A DNA stretch of 64,000 nucleotides from positions 310,001 through 374,000 of the forward strand of contig VWZX01010538.1 in assembly GCA_013399015.1 (NCBI GenBank), in the 5' to 3' direction. The notes beneath the pieces were generated by a model. The model did no database searches and was not told where the DNA came from. It saw only the letters and a program-made list of their open reading frames with translations. Positions within the stretch are counted from its first letter, which is position 1, and each line of letters starts with the position of its first letter. The translations under genes and the position numbers were made by a program. The stretch is from Galbula dea (Eukaryota > Chordata > Aves > Piciformes > Galbulidae). This document shows, piece after piece, positions 13,259-25,275 of the stretch.

Positions 13259-15154
13259 TAGTCTATTCTTCTTCCCTCCCCCGAAAGCTGTTGCTCAATG
13301 GCAGTGATGGCTAAACAGTGCAAGGAACAATCCCTGTTTAAAACTTCAAGAATTAAGTGAAATGGGTGACAAACTGGAATTTTATTATTACAACCTCCTT
13401 TTTGTAATAACTACTTATGACCTTGTCAGCAGTAGCTGAACTTCAGCCTTCAGGAGAAGGAAGAGAATGGACAGCTACAAGCATTCGATTACTCAAGTGG
13501 AATCTGTGTGTGTCCATAAACATATATGGACTCAAGGTGCTGGTTTAAGTACAGAATCTTGCACAAAGATGGCTCCTCACACCCAAATCCATCCCAAAGT
13601 ACTGTACACTTTTCAGACCTTTGGGACTGAAGTCCCTAGATCTGCCATGCCAGGATGAAATACTTATTGGCAAAAGAAAAGATACATAACTAAACTGCTG
13701 TTAAAAAAAACCCCAAAACCAAACATCTGCCACCTTTAGTGATTCTGGGGAAAAACAAACCAACCAACCAACCCAAAAAACAAACATTATCAAATCTACA
13801 GAATACAGCATTCTCCTTTGGAAAAAACACTAGAGTGAGTATATAACTGAAACCACCTCGTGATACAAAGGACCAAATAAAGATCCAAGTTAAAATTTTC
13901 TTTAAGTACTACTATGAGAAGACCCAAAAGTACGTAAGACTCCATTGGGGAAAAATCCCCCTACCTGATACTACACATATATTCCTTCTCAAACATGAAG
14001 GACACTAAGATCAATAGCACAAGCCTTTTTTCTTAGTATTTGTTGCTCTCAGGATAAAGCCTATAAAAGTGAGATGATGTGTAAGAGAAGTGACTAAGTG
14101 CAGATTTAAAAGGGCCAGCTGGAGAAATGGGGCAGAACCTACCCAATAGCACTACCTGATGCAGTGCAGATGCCTCCATGTCATGAAACGTGTATGACTA
14201 CGCTCCATCCTCCCATCAAGCTCTCCTCAAACCGATTCTGTAGAATTTCTACTACGAGTTAGCCAACCTGCATTTTCTGTGATACTGCAATTACTCTGCA
14301 CTTTTGTAAATTTTTGGGAAATAGGCAAATGCTTTCTTATAAATCCTAACTTTATGAAGGCCAAGAAGACTTAAAACTTGTTCTCACAAAGAACTTTTGT
14401 ACAAAAGAATCTAAATAAAAAGCTCATAAGCAGCATTTAAAATAACCTGTATTAAATACCTAAAAAATATAATATTTTGCATAGAATAAAGAAAAGTGCA
14501 GCTACAGCCTAACATTCAGTACCATGAGAAACGGCTACTTCATGAGTGATATATGATTAACTGTTGTCTCTCATCATGGAGACTGTAGCAACTAAAGACA
14601 TGTTTATTGGGAAAATTACATTAGAAAAGAGATTAGGTTGTTTGATTATGTCTGTAAAGAAAATGCAAACATTTTAAATTCTTTTAAAAAAAGAAAGCAA
14701 AGCTGATAGTACTTTTCACAAGTTAATTTTCACTTGGCATTACTTGGAAAGATGAAATAGCCTTTGTTCTTTTAGAATCCAAATTAAAAATAAATTATCA
14801 TTTGGCATCTGTTTTGTGAAGGAAAAAAGAAACACAAAGCTTGTAAATGTGCAAGCTTTATCGGTTCTTTAGAAGTTGGCTGTTTATAGGATTAAAACTC
14901 TTCATTCCCCTCTAACTTTTGTACTTCAATCCCTCTGGTAGTCAAGCACAGAATAGGATTACATAAGCCTGGGAAAGGAACAGAGAAAGGGTCTAAGAAG
15001 TGGAGAATCAAGAATTTTAGGAAAATGAAAGCCACAAAAAAAATATTGTCTGCTTTTGACAGGATGCGCTCAACTTTTAAATATCTCTCTACGTCTTATA
15101 TTTGCATGCCTAAGTATAAGAAAAGCATATACCTAACCAGTTGTTAAAACACCT

Positions 15155-15194
15155 TTTATTTTGGGGGGGTTTTTTTAAATCAACTTATTTTATT
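15155..15194 (-). terminator. SLC35G1: candidate SLC35G1 polyadenylation signals
   Basis: Two AATAAA hexamers on the minus strand (15189-15194 and 15155-15160) lie about 115 and 150 bases after the SLC35G1 stop codon. A G/T-rich stretch (GGTGTTTT) follows the second. They would give a very short 3' UTR. Other AATAAA hexamers further left could serve a longer form. Confidence 0.45.
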
Positions 15195-15308
15195 AGATAT
15201 AACTTGGTACTACAATTTTGTAAATGAGATATTTTAAATAAATAAAAATAAATATTGTATATATATTTCAAGATTGCTTGTTTCTGTAATGAAATAGTGT
15301 CAGGATTG

Positions 15309-16068
15309 TTAGATTTCATTTTCTTTAGCTTTTTTCAAGCTTTGTCGCCACTTACGAATGGCAGTTCCACAACTACTAGCTACTACACAAAGGGCACCAC
15401 CCACAGTCCACCAAGTTGGTAGATGATTGAGAAAAATAATTTGTAAAATAAAAGCAAACACCACATCCATTGTTTTCATTATTGCCACAGGTCCAGCTTT
15501 CTCTATCTGTAATGCTTTTGTGAGAAATATCTGACCTCCTAACCCTAACAAGCCTATTAATATTAGAAGAACCCTATCTTTGCCACAATACGGTAAACGC
15601 CATTCATTCATAACAAACAATGCTATAATACAGCCAATTAAACCAATGACTGCATAATACCAAATTGACAAAAAGTAATGCACAGATTTTCCCACCTTCC
15701 TTATTATAACAAAAGTTGAAGCTCCAGATATTGTGCTTGTAATTGCTGCTACAGTTCCTTTCAGGTGGTCTGTGTAACTTCCTTCAATCCCTGTAACATT
15801 TGACCCAAACAGAAATGGTGGTCTGGCAATAAGAACCACTCCAGTGATTGCAAAGAGGGTAAACAGAAGATCCCAAACACTGTATTTCTCTTTAAGAAAG
15901 ATCCATGCCAGCAATGATGTAAAAACAGGACTGCTGAAAGTTATAACAGTGGCGTCAGCTAGTGGCATGACTTGGAAAGCATAGTAGAGAAGAATCATTG
16001 CGCTAGAGCCAAGGAATCCTCGGAAGAAAAGAACAATTCTTTTACCTTTTGGTCCCAAAAACCCTGTT
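15309..16068 (-). CDS. SLC35G1: SLC35G1 coding exon 3 (last)
   Basis: The acceptor TTTTTCAG precedes 16068. The exon's first base completes the Lys codon split from exon 2, giving K-T-G-F-L-G. It encodes about 252 residues to a stop at 15309-15311, covering most of EamA repeat 1 and all of repeat 2. Hydrophobic helices are clear throughout, and the C-terminus is basic (RKWRQSLKKAKENEI), predicted cytosolic. An in-frame extension to 16088 is intronic, not coding. Confidence 0.97.
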
Positions 16069-19000
16069 CTGAAAAACAGAAATGTCACATTAACGTCACC
16101 AGCTTACTTAGACTTATTTCATGACCAACATCCAAACACATCTAAATGTACACACCTTTCTAGATTGTACACACCTTACCTCAAAATATTTTAACTGTCT
16201 GATCACTGACCAATTTATTGCCATTACCACCCCCAACCACATTCAGAGTCCAGAACCTGTCATTCTAGTTACTAATTTTTTGTTTGCAAAATAACTCAAA
16301 AAGTATCTAAAATTACCTTCTGTGAACACCACTTTATGCAACTTTGATACATTTGATATAATCCTTGTAGAAACCTCTACAATTCAGTGTCAAAGATATT
16401 CCATTTTCTGAATTGTATTAAGAAACTATCAACTAATCCAAAACAATGCAGTTACACGATTGAAGTCTCAATTAAAATAACACTGCAATTGGATTTAAGT
16501 GCATGGTAACTGCAAACCTATTTTTAAGAAATAACTTTTAAATATTCTCTAGACTTACTTGTAGTATATTAAACCAGGAAGAACAAATGCCATTTGGAAA
16601 ACACAGCGAAATGCACTCACTTCCACTGAATGTACGTCTTCTATTTTTTTAAGAAATAAAGAGGCCACTGAGAAAAGGAAGGCAGACAGTACGGTATAAA
16701 ACAGACCAAGTCCTGGACATGCAGCTTTCTTCTTTGCTCCTGTAACAGATAAACTCCAGTTAATAATGATCTATATTTCTTGGGTCAGGCCACTCTACAT
16801 ACTGCAGTGCTCCACACATTTGTTACTATTTTTGTGGTAAAGGACAGAATAAGCAAATGAAACAAATGCAAATACTGTGTGTATTTATCAGAAAATATGT
16901 TTTGCTGACCACCACAGTTCTCCTTTTTTACTTAAAATAGGAGATAAAAGGTGAACTCTAACGCTTCTCACAGGTCTACATGAATTAGTAGGCTTTACTT
17001 CTTGGAAGCATCAGACCAGTTTGGGCAGTTCACTATAAGACTAGTATGATTCTGACCATCGCCCGAGGACCAATAAATACAACTGAACACAAAATGGTTC
17101 ATGGTCAGATTCTAAAATACTGAAACTTACTGCCTTGGGAATTATCTTATTATTGAGCATGTGAATAAAGGTACATAATCAACAATTTAATTTCCTTTCT
17201 CACAAACACACATGTAAAAATTGTGTATAGACACTCATTTTTGTAATACCTCCTGTTTACTTTGCAACTATATCACCCTAAATTTGAGGTAGACCTACAA
17301 AAGTTATGCAGCTTTTCCATCTTGCTTTAATAATCCAAATTATTTCTTCACAGAAACACAAAATACACATTTTTAAAAGCAGTAATTTAAGTGACTAGTG
17401 TTTAAACATCATAGGCTTGCTTAAAGCACCAATACATATCAGAGTTCCATGAAGACCTTAGTTTTGCCTTAGTTTACATAGATTTATCAGATTTTTGTCT
17501 TCCTGAAGTTTCCCAAGCCCAGTGGTTTCTATTCAAGCTTCCTCTATTGCCTTAGTCTCTCCACAGCAACATAATCTCTCATTCCACTCATCTTCTCCAC
17601 CCTCAACTATTAAAAAAAAAAACAACAACAAACCAAAACCCAAAAAGAACAAGCAGAAAGTGAACTACTACTGACCTCAACACCATTTCCAAATAAATGT
17701 GTCTTTTTTGTTATTGCTTTCCTGCATAAGAGGAACAGTCTTTCCATTGAGCCTAGAGGTGGAACACCATGAAAAAGAGAACCCGTCTAAAAATTCATAT
17801 GGGATGTTACCTCACTATCACTTTTCTTTCTGCCTGCACAAAACATTAGGAGATAACCTTTTCTTCTACAACACCCTCTAAAGAAGAGCAAGAACTCCAT
17901 GCCCCTGAGCCAGTGTTTCGATACAAGGGTGCCTCATCTTGAAGTGTGGGAGCCCCTGAGCCTTATACATCCTCTAAAACAATCGGCAGGGCATTGCTGT
18001 GTGTTGCTTAGCAACTAAATACGGTTTTGAGGGGGTTGTTTGATTTGGGTGTGTAAATTTTTTAAATTAACAAACTATTTTGATCCTCCTTGAGATAAGC
18101 ACTCAAGGCTGACAAACTGTATCTTACTACCCAAGAGCTGAGACTGTGGGCTAATGCAGCATGTAGGGGGGGCATTGGTTCTGGCTTTAACACTTCCAGA
18201 GACTCAGGCTTCACAACTGCAACCAGAACATAAACCAGGCAGATGTGCTTTTCAAGGAATCCAGGCCCACCAGAGCTGAAAATGAGGGACAGCATCTACT
18301 AGAACTATTTCTATTTAGCAACACCCACTTACATAACAGTGACTATAAAAACTACCAACAACTATGAAACAGTTGATTTTAAAAAGTGTTCATGAATTCA
18401 TAGTGTCCAAATCCACATAGTCATGTAACAGAAGTAAAAAAAAAATAAAAAAAATCAACGTCTCTGCTATTAAAGCAAGAGGAATCAAACTGGCCTAGAA
18501 TTGAAATGGGAAATCCAAACCCAGGCTGGCTTATGGATGAACACAACACAAACAGAACTATTAACTTTGCTTTCAGGCATGATAGCTTGCCTGATTACTA
18601 CACAGTGAAGCAAATCTAAATAACTGAAGTGTTGAAATGGAAACCAAATCAAAGGACAGTATGCTGAAAGAGTCTTATACCCAGAACTAAGCTTTGGATT
18701 TGAAAGAACAAAGAAAAATCAGAAGAAACTCATTTTTTAAGCCACTCAATATACCAAACCTATCAGAAACAGTACCTTGTAATACTAGAATTTAAACCAT
18801 CAACATCTCATACTGCCAAAGCATGTGCTCAGTGCAATGACAAAGTATTTTATTTCCTTTTTAAAATAAAATGGTGCAAGTTCTTCCACCAAAAACAAGA
18901 ATTGCAGTTCTGAACAGTACTACGTCAAGATACACTAAGGAGAAGTTAGGTTAAGAAAACATTCCCACCCCACAAAACATGAGCCCTAACATGAGCCCAA

Positions 19001-20840
19001 ACCATGAAAATACACAAGCACTCCTGCTTTCTTAAAAAAAGTGTAGCACTCTGAAAAAAGTTTCAAGCAGTACCCAAGTCCTCTTTCGGGAGTGGCTACA
19101 GATTCGAGATTTGGGTTTCCAATTTTATTCCCTGGTCATCACTACATGTAAGACTTTCAAACAATCTTCCACTCCTGTTTTAAGTCCTAGTCATATGCCT
19201 CCTACTGCACACAATTTTCTGTGTAAATTCTTGTTTGCATTTTAACGTCATGCTTTCTTGCAAACAGTTGCTATACTTGCAAAATGCACAGAGTGAAGAA
19301 AATGAGACTTCTCATACACATGTATCTTGAGAACAATAGCAGAGGCAGAAGAGTACTGGCTACGGTGAAGGTGATCTGTGAGAAGACAATTCTCTCAGAC
19401 CTTCAGGAAAGCCACGAGAGGGTGATAATTCTTTACCACATAACCAGAACAACAACTCTCACAGACTTCAGGAAAGTGCTGGGAGCACAACAGCCTGTGT
19501 ATGAACTAATCAAGGTCACGCAGACAAGATCTAAACATGATTCATAAAGTTCAGCCATTGACTAAATAAACATTTTACTAAACAGCTACCAAAAAATTAT
19601 TTTTTTTGTGAAAATGCAAGTTTCTCAGGTTTTCAAATATTGTTTGTTTTACCAAGCTTGGCCCCCGAAGCGATGCTAATGTGAATTTCACTGATGAAGT
19701 GCAGTACTGGCCCCTCCACAGGTCACTAGCTAACAAAGGCATTTTACCTGAGAAACATATTTGGTGAAGCTGTTTAAAAATTACACATACTAAAACACTT
19801 CATTTTAAGATGGTACATGTTTTAAAAGGACACCACATTAAACTTACAAAAACCTAATGTGTGTTTTGCAGTAAGTTTGTGGCTTTAACAATTCCAACTG
19901 ACCAAAAGTAAAACACAGATTAAGGCAAAATACAGACTATGCTCAAACTAAAGCAAGATAAGAGTTAGCACGGAAGTCACAGTTGGAAGTATATAGACTT
20001 GTTGAACAGCACTCATGCCCCTTCTGAACATACTTAACAGTGGCAGAAGTTCACACTGTTAGAAGGCATCTCGATTTACCCAAACCCGTCGAGTCTTACT
20101 TAAAAAGTTTGACAACAAGAAGCACTGTTTTCCCGAGGGGTAACCGCTACCGAAGCTCTCATAGAAGCCGCCAAGAAGCAGCCTGTCCCTGGGGATGGCA
20201 GTGAGCAGTATGCGGCCGTAACGGCCCAGAGCGCTCTGCCCGCTCTAAGAAGGAGCGCCTGGCCCGAGCCGAGCCCTGCGTACAAGCACAAGGGCTATCG
20301 CCGCGGAGGAGGTCATGCCTACCGCTGCACTTCAATTCTTCACCACGGGCCGGCTTGGGTGGTGAAGAGGGCGAGGCCGAACACGCTCGCGAGCGACCCG
20401 GTGTCCCCCGTCAGGCAGCAGGTGTGCTCCGCAGCCGGGGACAGCTCGGAGACGGCGAGGCTGGAGCCGGAGCCGGGACCGGGGCCGGGGCCGGCACAGG
20501 TGCCAGGCGCCCTCTGCGGCCGCCCGAGCTCGCTCTGCGCCCCGCTGCCCGCGTGCAGTGAGCCCCGGTGCTTTCGGAGCCGCTTCATCTTCCTCCGCCC
20601 CACCGGCAATGTCACCCCGAGAGCGGGCAGCCCAGCCAAGAGGGCGTTGGCCTCCGCACCCCTCCAGCCCCGCTTGCCAGACTTCCCCTCCTCACCAGGT
20701 GCCTTGCAGCAACACGGCCAGGACAAGCCCGAACAGCAGGCAGAAACGCGGCGCTCTTCTGCGCCCGCCGCCTCCATGCCGGCTGCCAAGCACAGGAAAG
20801 GCTGCCCTGTACCCACACCGTCTTCTCGGCTCAGCGGCAT
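15309..20840 (-). CDS. SLC35G1: SLC35G1, solute carrier family 35 member G1 (spliced, 3 coding exons; whole span)
   Basis: Drug/metabolite-transporter superfamily membrane protein with two EamA repeats and about ten helices. Human SLC35G1 (also TMEM20/POST) was reported in the ER and plasma membrane as a partner of STIM1; its transported substrate is less certain to me. Joining 20840-20696, 16739-16559 and 16068-15309 gives an intact frame of about 361 residues, against about 365 in human. All junctions are GT-AG with matching phases. Hallmarks are 'CPGLGLFYTVLSAFLFS' (helix 1), 'ADATVITFSSPVFTSLLAWI', 'ARPPFLFGS' and 'KALQIEKAGPVAIMKTMD'. The start is uncertain: in-frame ATGs lie at 20903, 20840 and 20777. 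The 20840 start best fits human length; 20777 has the strongest Kozak context (G at -3 and +4). LGI1 lies upstream on the same strand, as in human. Confidence 0.95.
16069..16558 (-). other. SLC35G1: SLC35G1 intron 2
   Basis: A 490-bp GT-AG intron (donor AA|GTAAGT, acceptor TTTTTCAG). No repeat or embedded RNA recognised. Confidence 0.9.
16559..16739 (-). CDS. SLC35G1: SLC35G1 coding exon 2
   Basis: This 181-bp exon lies between acceptor CTGTTACAG and donor GTAAGT. It encodes 'AKKKAACPGLGLFYTVLSAF', then 'KKIEDVHSVEVSAFRC' and 'FVLPGLIYYK': helix 1, the first loop and most of helix 2. Its frame is continuous with both neighbours: the Gly codon is split 1+2 with exon 1 and the Lys codon 2+1 with exon 3. 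It is too short and interrupted to appear as a long open frame. Confidence 0.95.
16740..20695 (-). other. SLC35G1: SLC35G1 intron 1
   Basis: A 3,956-bp GT-AG intron (donor CCTG|GTGAG at 20695, acceptor CTGTTACAG at 16740). The 5' 500 bp is CpG-rich and includes a GGRRCC hexamer array (20463-20492, plus strand). The rest is AT-rich with no recognised repeat. Confidence 0.85.
20463..20492 (+). repeat. imperfect GGRRCC hexanucleotide array (5 units)
   Basis: Five head-to-tail hexamers: GGAGCC twice, GGGACC once, GGGGCC twice. It lies about 200 bp inside SLC35G1 intron 1, within the CpG island, with the G-rich strand antisense to the gene. Confidence 0.85.
20696..20840 (-). CDS. SLC35G1: SLC35G1 coding exon 1 (start codon uncertain)
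   Basis: Encodes a cytosolic N-terminal tail ending 'GLSWPCCCKAPG' before donor CCTG|GTGAG; the human tail has a similar Cys-rich end before its 'KKKAPCPGLG' segment. ATG 20838-20840 (G at -3, C at +4) gives 48 codons plus one base. ATG 20775-20777 (CCGGCATGG) would shorten the tail by 21 residues, and ATG 20901-20903 would lengthen it by 21. The frame is open further upstream with no other ATG. The tail is poorly conserved, so the choice rests on total length. Confidence 0.8.
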
Positions 20841-21229
20841 CTCCGGCTCCTTCCCGCCCGCTGCCGGAACGGTGGAGGCCTCACCGCCCTGACACAGCAC
20901 CATGAACACGCCTGCTTTGCCCACGATGCTACCGGCTCCTCTAGCCAACAGGCACCTGGCCTCCTGCGCATGCGGTGCCACCACCCAGTGCCGCCCGTCT
21001 CACTCCCTCTCTCCGTTCCGTGGGTGTACGGCGCTTCGGGGTGGGGGTGTTATACCGGGTCGTGGCTTAACCCTCCCCCCCTTCCCCGCCCCGCTTTGGT
21101 CAGGGCTCCGCCTGGAGACGGCTAAGTTGCCCGTTCCCTCTTTCAGGGCTGATACCTGCCTGAAAAAGAGGAGGGAGCGAAGCGGCAGTGCCCTGACTGT
21201 TCCTCCCCGGTGTTCCCTCAGCCCCCGGT

Positions 21230-21259
21230 GGACCCCTGAGAAGGGGACCCCTGAGAAGG
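21230..21259 (+). repeat. 15-bp tandem duplication
   Basis: Two exact copies of GGACCCCTGAGAAGG, head to tail, in the 5' part of the SLC35G1 CpG island. Confidence 0.95.
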
Positions 21260-21543
21260 GACACGGCGCGGGCGACGGAGAGCTCTGCCCAGGCGAGGGG
21301 CCTGGGCCGCGCCGGCGGTCGGCGGGAAGGAACGAGGCTGCAGTGCCTCGGGAGGGGGAGCTCTGATCTCGCCGAAGAGAGAAGCGGAGCAGCGGAAGGA
21401 GGAATGGAGCTGGCCGTTAGGCTAGGCTGACCATTAGGCGCCCCCGGGGTAGGAGTGCGCCGCGGCGGGGGCCGGCCGGCCCAGGCCGTGAGTGCAGCTC
21501 ACCAAGGCTTTGCGCTTGCAAGGAAACTAACTGTGGAAAACGG

Positions 21544-21578
21544 TGACGCAAAGTTATTTTAGGGGCGTTGTTGCGTCA
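21544..21578. promoter_or_regulatory. inverted pair of CRE/ATF-C/EBP-like sites
   Basis: TGACGCAA at 21544-21551 and its exact reverse complement TTGCGTCA at 21571-21578 are separated by 19 bp, at the upstream edge of the SLC35G1 CpG island. The octamer combines a CRE/AP-1 half (TGACG) with a C/EBP half (GCAA), the form of ATF4-C/EBP composite elements. Function is inferred from motif only. Confidence 0.4.
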
Positions 21579-24500
21579 TCTAAGCGCCTGAAATAAAAGT
21601 ATATATCTCTTACTGTACACTGGACTGATACAGTGTCGGCTCATCAGCCTGCTCATAGGCAGAATCTGCACCGAGATAACTGAGCTTTTATTAAGCTTCT
21701 CCGTATTTTTGTGTCAAGAGTTTGAAATCCTACTGTCCAATCTCCGCACCAGTTTACATAGCTCGGCTTTCCTTCCGTGGGCCCATTAACGTTTAGTTGC
21801 CATGTCACAGTGAGCAGCAGCAGCAGCATCTCTGTGGAAAATCTGCTGCCTGTACCAGCTGCATTCATAGAGGTCAAAATGGAGATGGAAACCTGGTGGG
21901 CGATTTAGCAGTTCTGTGTGCATATGAAAAGCCTTACAGGATTAGTAGGATACAAAAATCCTCTAACCAGCTTCTCATGTTGTGTTTTTCTTAAACAATG
22001 CTGTCTTGGTCCTTGGGCAGGGGAATTCGAAAGGGGAGCTGGTACAAAGAAATACAGCATAGCCACTTTTCCTTACCCGTCAAAGAGGGCAGAGGAAAAG
22101 AAGCAGAATAAATTTCAAATGCAAAAATTCTTCCCTTTTGAGCAAGTTGATCTGTATTCAATAATTAAAATAGGGAGGAATTTCTATTCAAAGAGATTTA
22201 TTATTCAAGTCAAAGAGATTTATGCTCACACTAATCTTTTAGCTGCCTAAATTAGTGTTTATTTCTTTATTCTTACAAGGGGAAATGCAATCTATAGTTG
22301 TAGCAAAATGAATTCTAAAAGGTAAATACAAGCTATTTGACACAAACTATTTCAAGCTTTCCCTCAAACTACCTCATAAAAGCTATTTCAAAACGCTATT
22401 TGTCTCTGATTTAGCACATTTTATAGTCCATGCTAACCCACTAAAGGCCATAAGTATTTCATTATCTCAGAGCTAGCATTTGGTTAGTATGACCAGAATT
22501 ATTTCATAAATTATCTAAAAATTAGATGTGTTATATCAATTATTAAAGAATAGAAAATAAATCAATTTAAAAGTTGTGTTGAAATCAGGATTAATTCTTT
22601 CTAAAGATTTAAATTATCTGAACTCCTCTGCTATAAACCAAGAAAATAAGTAAATATCTGCTGCACTAGCTGTAAACTCCTTTTATTAAAGCTCCTATCA
22701 GGTTAGTCCTCTACAAAGTCTGATGAAAAGCTTTACTAAATCTTGCTTCTGTGGAGGTGCAATAACAGCTGCAGGTCCCCCAAAGAGGAGGCCAGCAAAA
22801 TTTCCTGAACAGACACCCTTGATTGAGAAGTTACTTGGAGTTTGGTTTAGTTTGGAGAGGGAGGTGCAAATATACCTGGCAGCCCACTGCTTTCCCAAGA
22901 AACTTACACTTCTCTGTACTTGAAGGCAGCTTTTACATGTTACAGGTTCCATGAATTGCCAACAGGAAGTTAGCCCTGTTCTTCTCAAGAGAGTTTTGGT
23001 GAAAGACAGCAGTGGAGATTCTGCATCTCAACAGCCACCCTGAGATGGCAATCCCACAGGTCTCTAAGAGGAAGATCTGGCATGTCCCCTGACCAGCAAG
23101 GTGAAGCAGTCTTGTGGAGCGCACACACCCACAAAAAGGCCTGTCTTCACAGTCACAAAGTGAGTTACCTCCGTAGTCAGGAACAGCAGAGGCAGCTGAC
23201 TAGCTTATCTTCAGTAAAGAAAAACAGAGCCAAAATATTTAATCCATAGTGCAGACAGAACAAAATGTAGTGAGTTCTTACAATTTCTGTCTATTTGTTT
23301 ATATATTTTGGCAAAATATGCAGATTATGTATGTACTGTACAATACTGCCACTATGAAACCCAAAGTATAATTTTTCAGTGCCACAATGCCAAATACTGT
23401 GCTGTAAAGAGTTTCAAAGAGACTGCAGCAATCCCCTCCATCCCCCCTCCAATGTCTGGCTTTGAAGGGGACGGCTTGAGGCAGTATTTGTTTATGCCAA
23501 GATACATAAAGTTGTTCTATTTGCTCCTGGTGGAACTGCCAGGCTCGTCTCAGCTTGACAGCTTCCAAGTTCTGCTTGTGAAGTGCAAGCCTCTTCTCTG
23601 AGCAAGGAGAGCACTTCCAAAATGACTGAGCAGTCACAGCTGCCCAAACTGACCAGTAGGAAAATGTAATTTGCAGTCATGCTGCCGTAGACTGGAAAAT
23701 TAAATAGTGGCATAAATGTGACAGCTCAATGTTTTATGCAGCCCTTTCAAGTACAGATTAAGCCTCATCTGTTTAATACTGTGCTCAGAACTAGCTGTTC
23801 TTTTCTCCCGCACATTGCCAGCTTGCAAACAAGAGTAGAGCAGTAAGGACCTCCTTTAGTATCTTACCTGAGTGCAAAGTTCATAAGAAAAATCTTTTGT
23901 GAACTTGGGCAATTTGACCATTGAAAATTAAACTGCAACATTGGCTAGAATGGCACGTATCTGATTTCCATAGTATCATAAGCACAGAGAGGGAGCCACC
24001 TTCTCCTGCATAGTCACCACTTTCCACACAGACAATTTTCTTGGTTTACTCTTTTCAAAGGAAAAATATTCTTACCCTCATCCAAAATTTAGACAGATAG
24101 TTTTTGTCACTATAGATGCCAGTAATAATGCAGTGCTGCATCGCAGGTTGAGATACAGACCAGACAGGTACTTACTAAAGGGCTGTAATGAGTCACTGGT
24201 CTGGGTCTGTGTGCCTGGTGAGGGATCCTCTGGTGTTGGGTTTCCATCTCCCTGCCTGCAAGTGCTGTCTCCGACTCCTCAGAGTGGCTTTTCAGAAATT
24301 CTAACAGGCGTAAGTGACAAAGCAATTACGTGAGTTTTGTGGAGAACCGTGGGAGTTTTCTCTGAGATTATAAGAACTTCATCCACTATCACATTTTTTC
24401 TTTTATTCACTGCTGAGATATCCTAATAAGCTTTTTGAAACACTGTTGTCATTTGGACCTTTGCTGAGAACCAAAGAACACAAGCCCAGGGAGCCCTGGA

Positions 24501-25064
24501 ACTGAAGTACCTCACCAAAAGGCAGCACTAAAGGCTCTGCAGAGCACGAGTGGAAAAGGCAGCAGGCTGGATTCCTGGGTATTGCACGTGGAATACCCTG
24601 GTAACTTCTATCACAGTTAGTTTGATCTAATAAAGCTGTGCCAGCACACTTATGTACTGCTCAAGCTATAAAAATAATGGAAGATTTGAATCAGAACAGT
24701 GATCTCTATTGATGGCTTTCATTCTGTAAAAATGCTGGTTCTGTAAAAACACTTTTAAGATCTTAATTTGGAATTTAAGTTGTCTAGTAGTGCATTCATT
24801 AAAGCTAATGCAGGCTAGTGCAAAGGAAGTAGCACAATAAATAATAAACTTGCATTTGTTCATCTCCTTCTGAAAAATCTTAACAAAAAAATAGATAAGA
24901 AGTACTGTATCAGCTTTTGAAATGAATCCAACCCTTAAATGCATTGTAATAACCATTTACCTCTGCACCTGAATGCCATAAACCAGATGATTATTGCATC
25001 ACCAAGGAGTTTCATTGTCCCGGTCATTCATTCAAACTTCTGGTCAACCCAGAGCTGTTTGGGA
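21579..25064. other. intergenic stretch upstream of SLC35G1
   Basis: No supported exon, RNA gene or repeat was seen between the CpG island and the CR1 fragment at 25065. Open frames of 60-112 codons on both strands overlap one another and show no protein-like features. Confidence 0.55.
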
Positions 25065-25275
25065 ATCATAGAATAGCTGAGGTTGATAGGCACATCTGGT
25101 GCCTTGAAAGATTGTCTAGTCCAAACCCCCATGCTCAAAGCAGGGTCAGCTAGAGTTCAGGACTTTGTCTCTTGGGCTTTTGAATATCTCCAAGGATGGA
25201 GACTACACCACCTTCCTGGGCAATGTGCTTCAGTGTTCAACCACCCTCACAGTAAAAAATAAAAAACTTTTTCAA
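25065..25275 (-). mobile_element. CR1 3'-end fragment, minus strand (old copy)
   Basis: Reverse complement of the CR1 3' UTR and end of ORF2: 'tcatagaatagctgaggttg', 'ctagtccaaacccccatgct', 'ccaaggatggagactacacc' and 'cagtgttcaaccaccctcac'. It is considerably diverged from the other copies, hence older. Similarity fades after about 25275. Confidence 0.85.

Larger units (their letters stand above)
7743..15150. other. intergenic region downstream of SLC35G1
   Basis: About 7.4 kb without a supported gene. It contains a G-rich tract (9510-9550), a 36-base poly-A run (12193-12228), a second poly-A run ending in an N (13233-13258) and A/C-rich low-complexity patches near 13700-13790. A 70-codon minus-strand frame at 10403-10615 with weak transposase-like character is reported as an observation only. 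Confidence 0.55.
20140..21500. promoter_or_regulatory. SLC35G1: CpG island promoter of SLC35G1
   Basis: About 1.3 kb of dense CpG and high G+C stands out sharply from AT-rich flanks and surrounds SLC35G1 exon 1. It contains no TATA box appropriate to the gene, as expected for a housekeeping-type promoter. Overlapping long frames on both strands are a by-product of high G+C. A transcript from the opposite strand is possible but unsupported. Confidence 0.85.

Noticed and set aside
15309..16088. Taking the 259-codon open frame as a complete single-exon SLC35G1
   Set aside because: The first codons are intronic. The acceptor at 16069-16070 and the upstream exons at 16559-16739 and 20696-20840 complete the protein.
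20340..21366. Several long overlapping open frames on both strands of the SLC35G1 CpG island
   Set aside because: High G+C removes stop codons. Only the minus-strand frame continuing into SLC35G1 exon 2 through a proper donor is supported; the others are low-complexity Pro/Arg/Gly/Ala.
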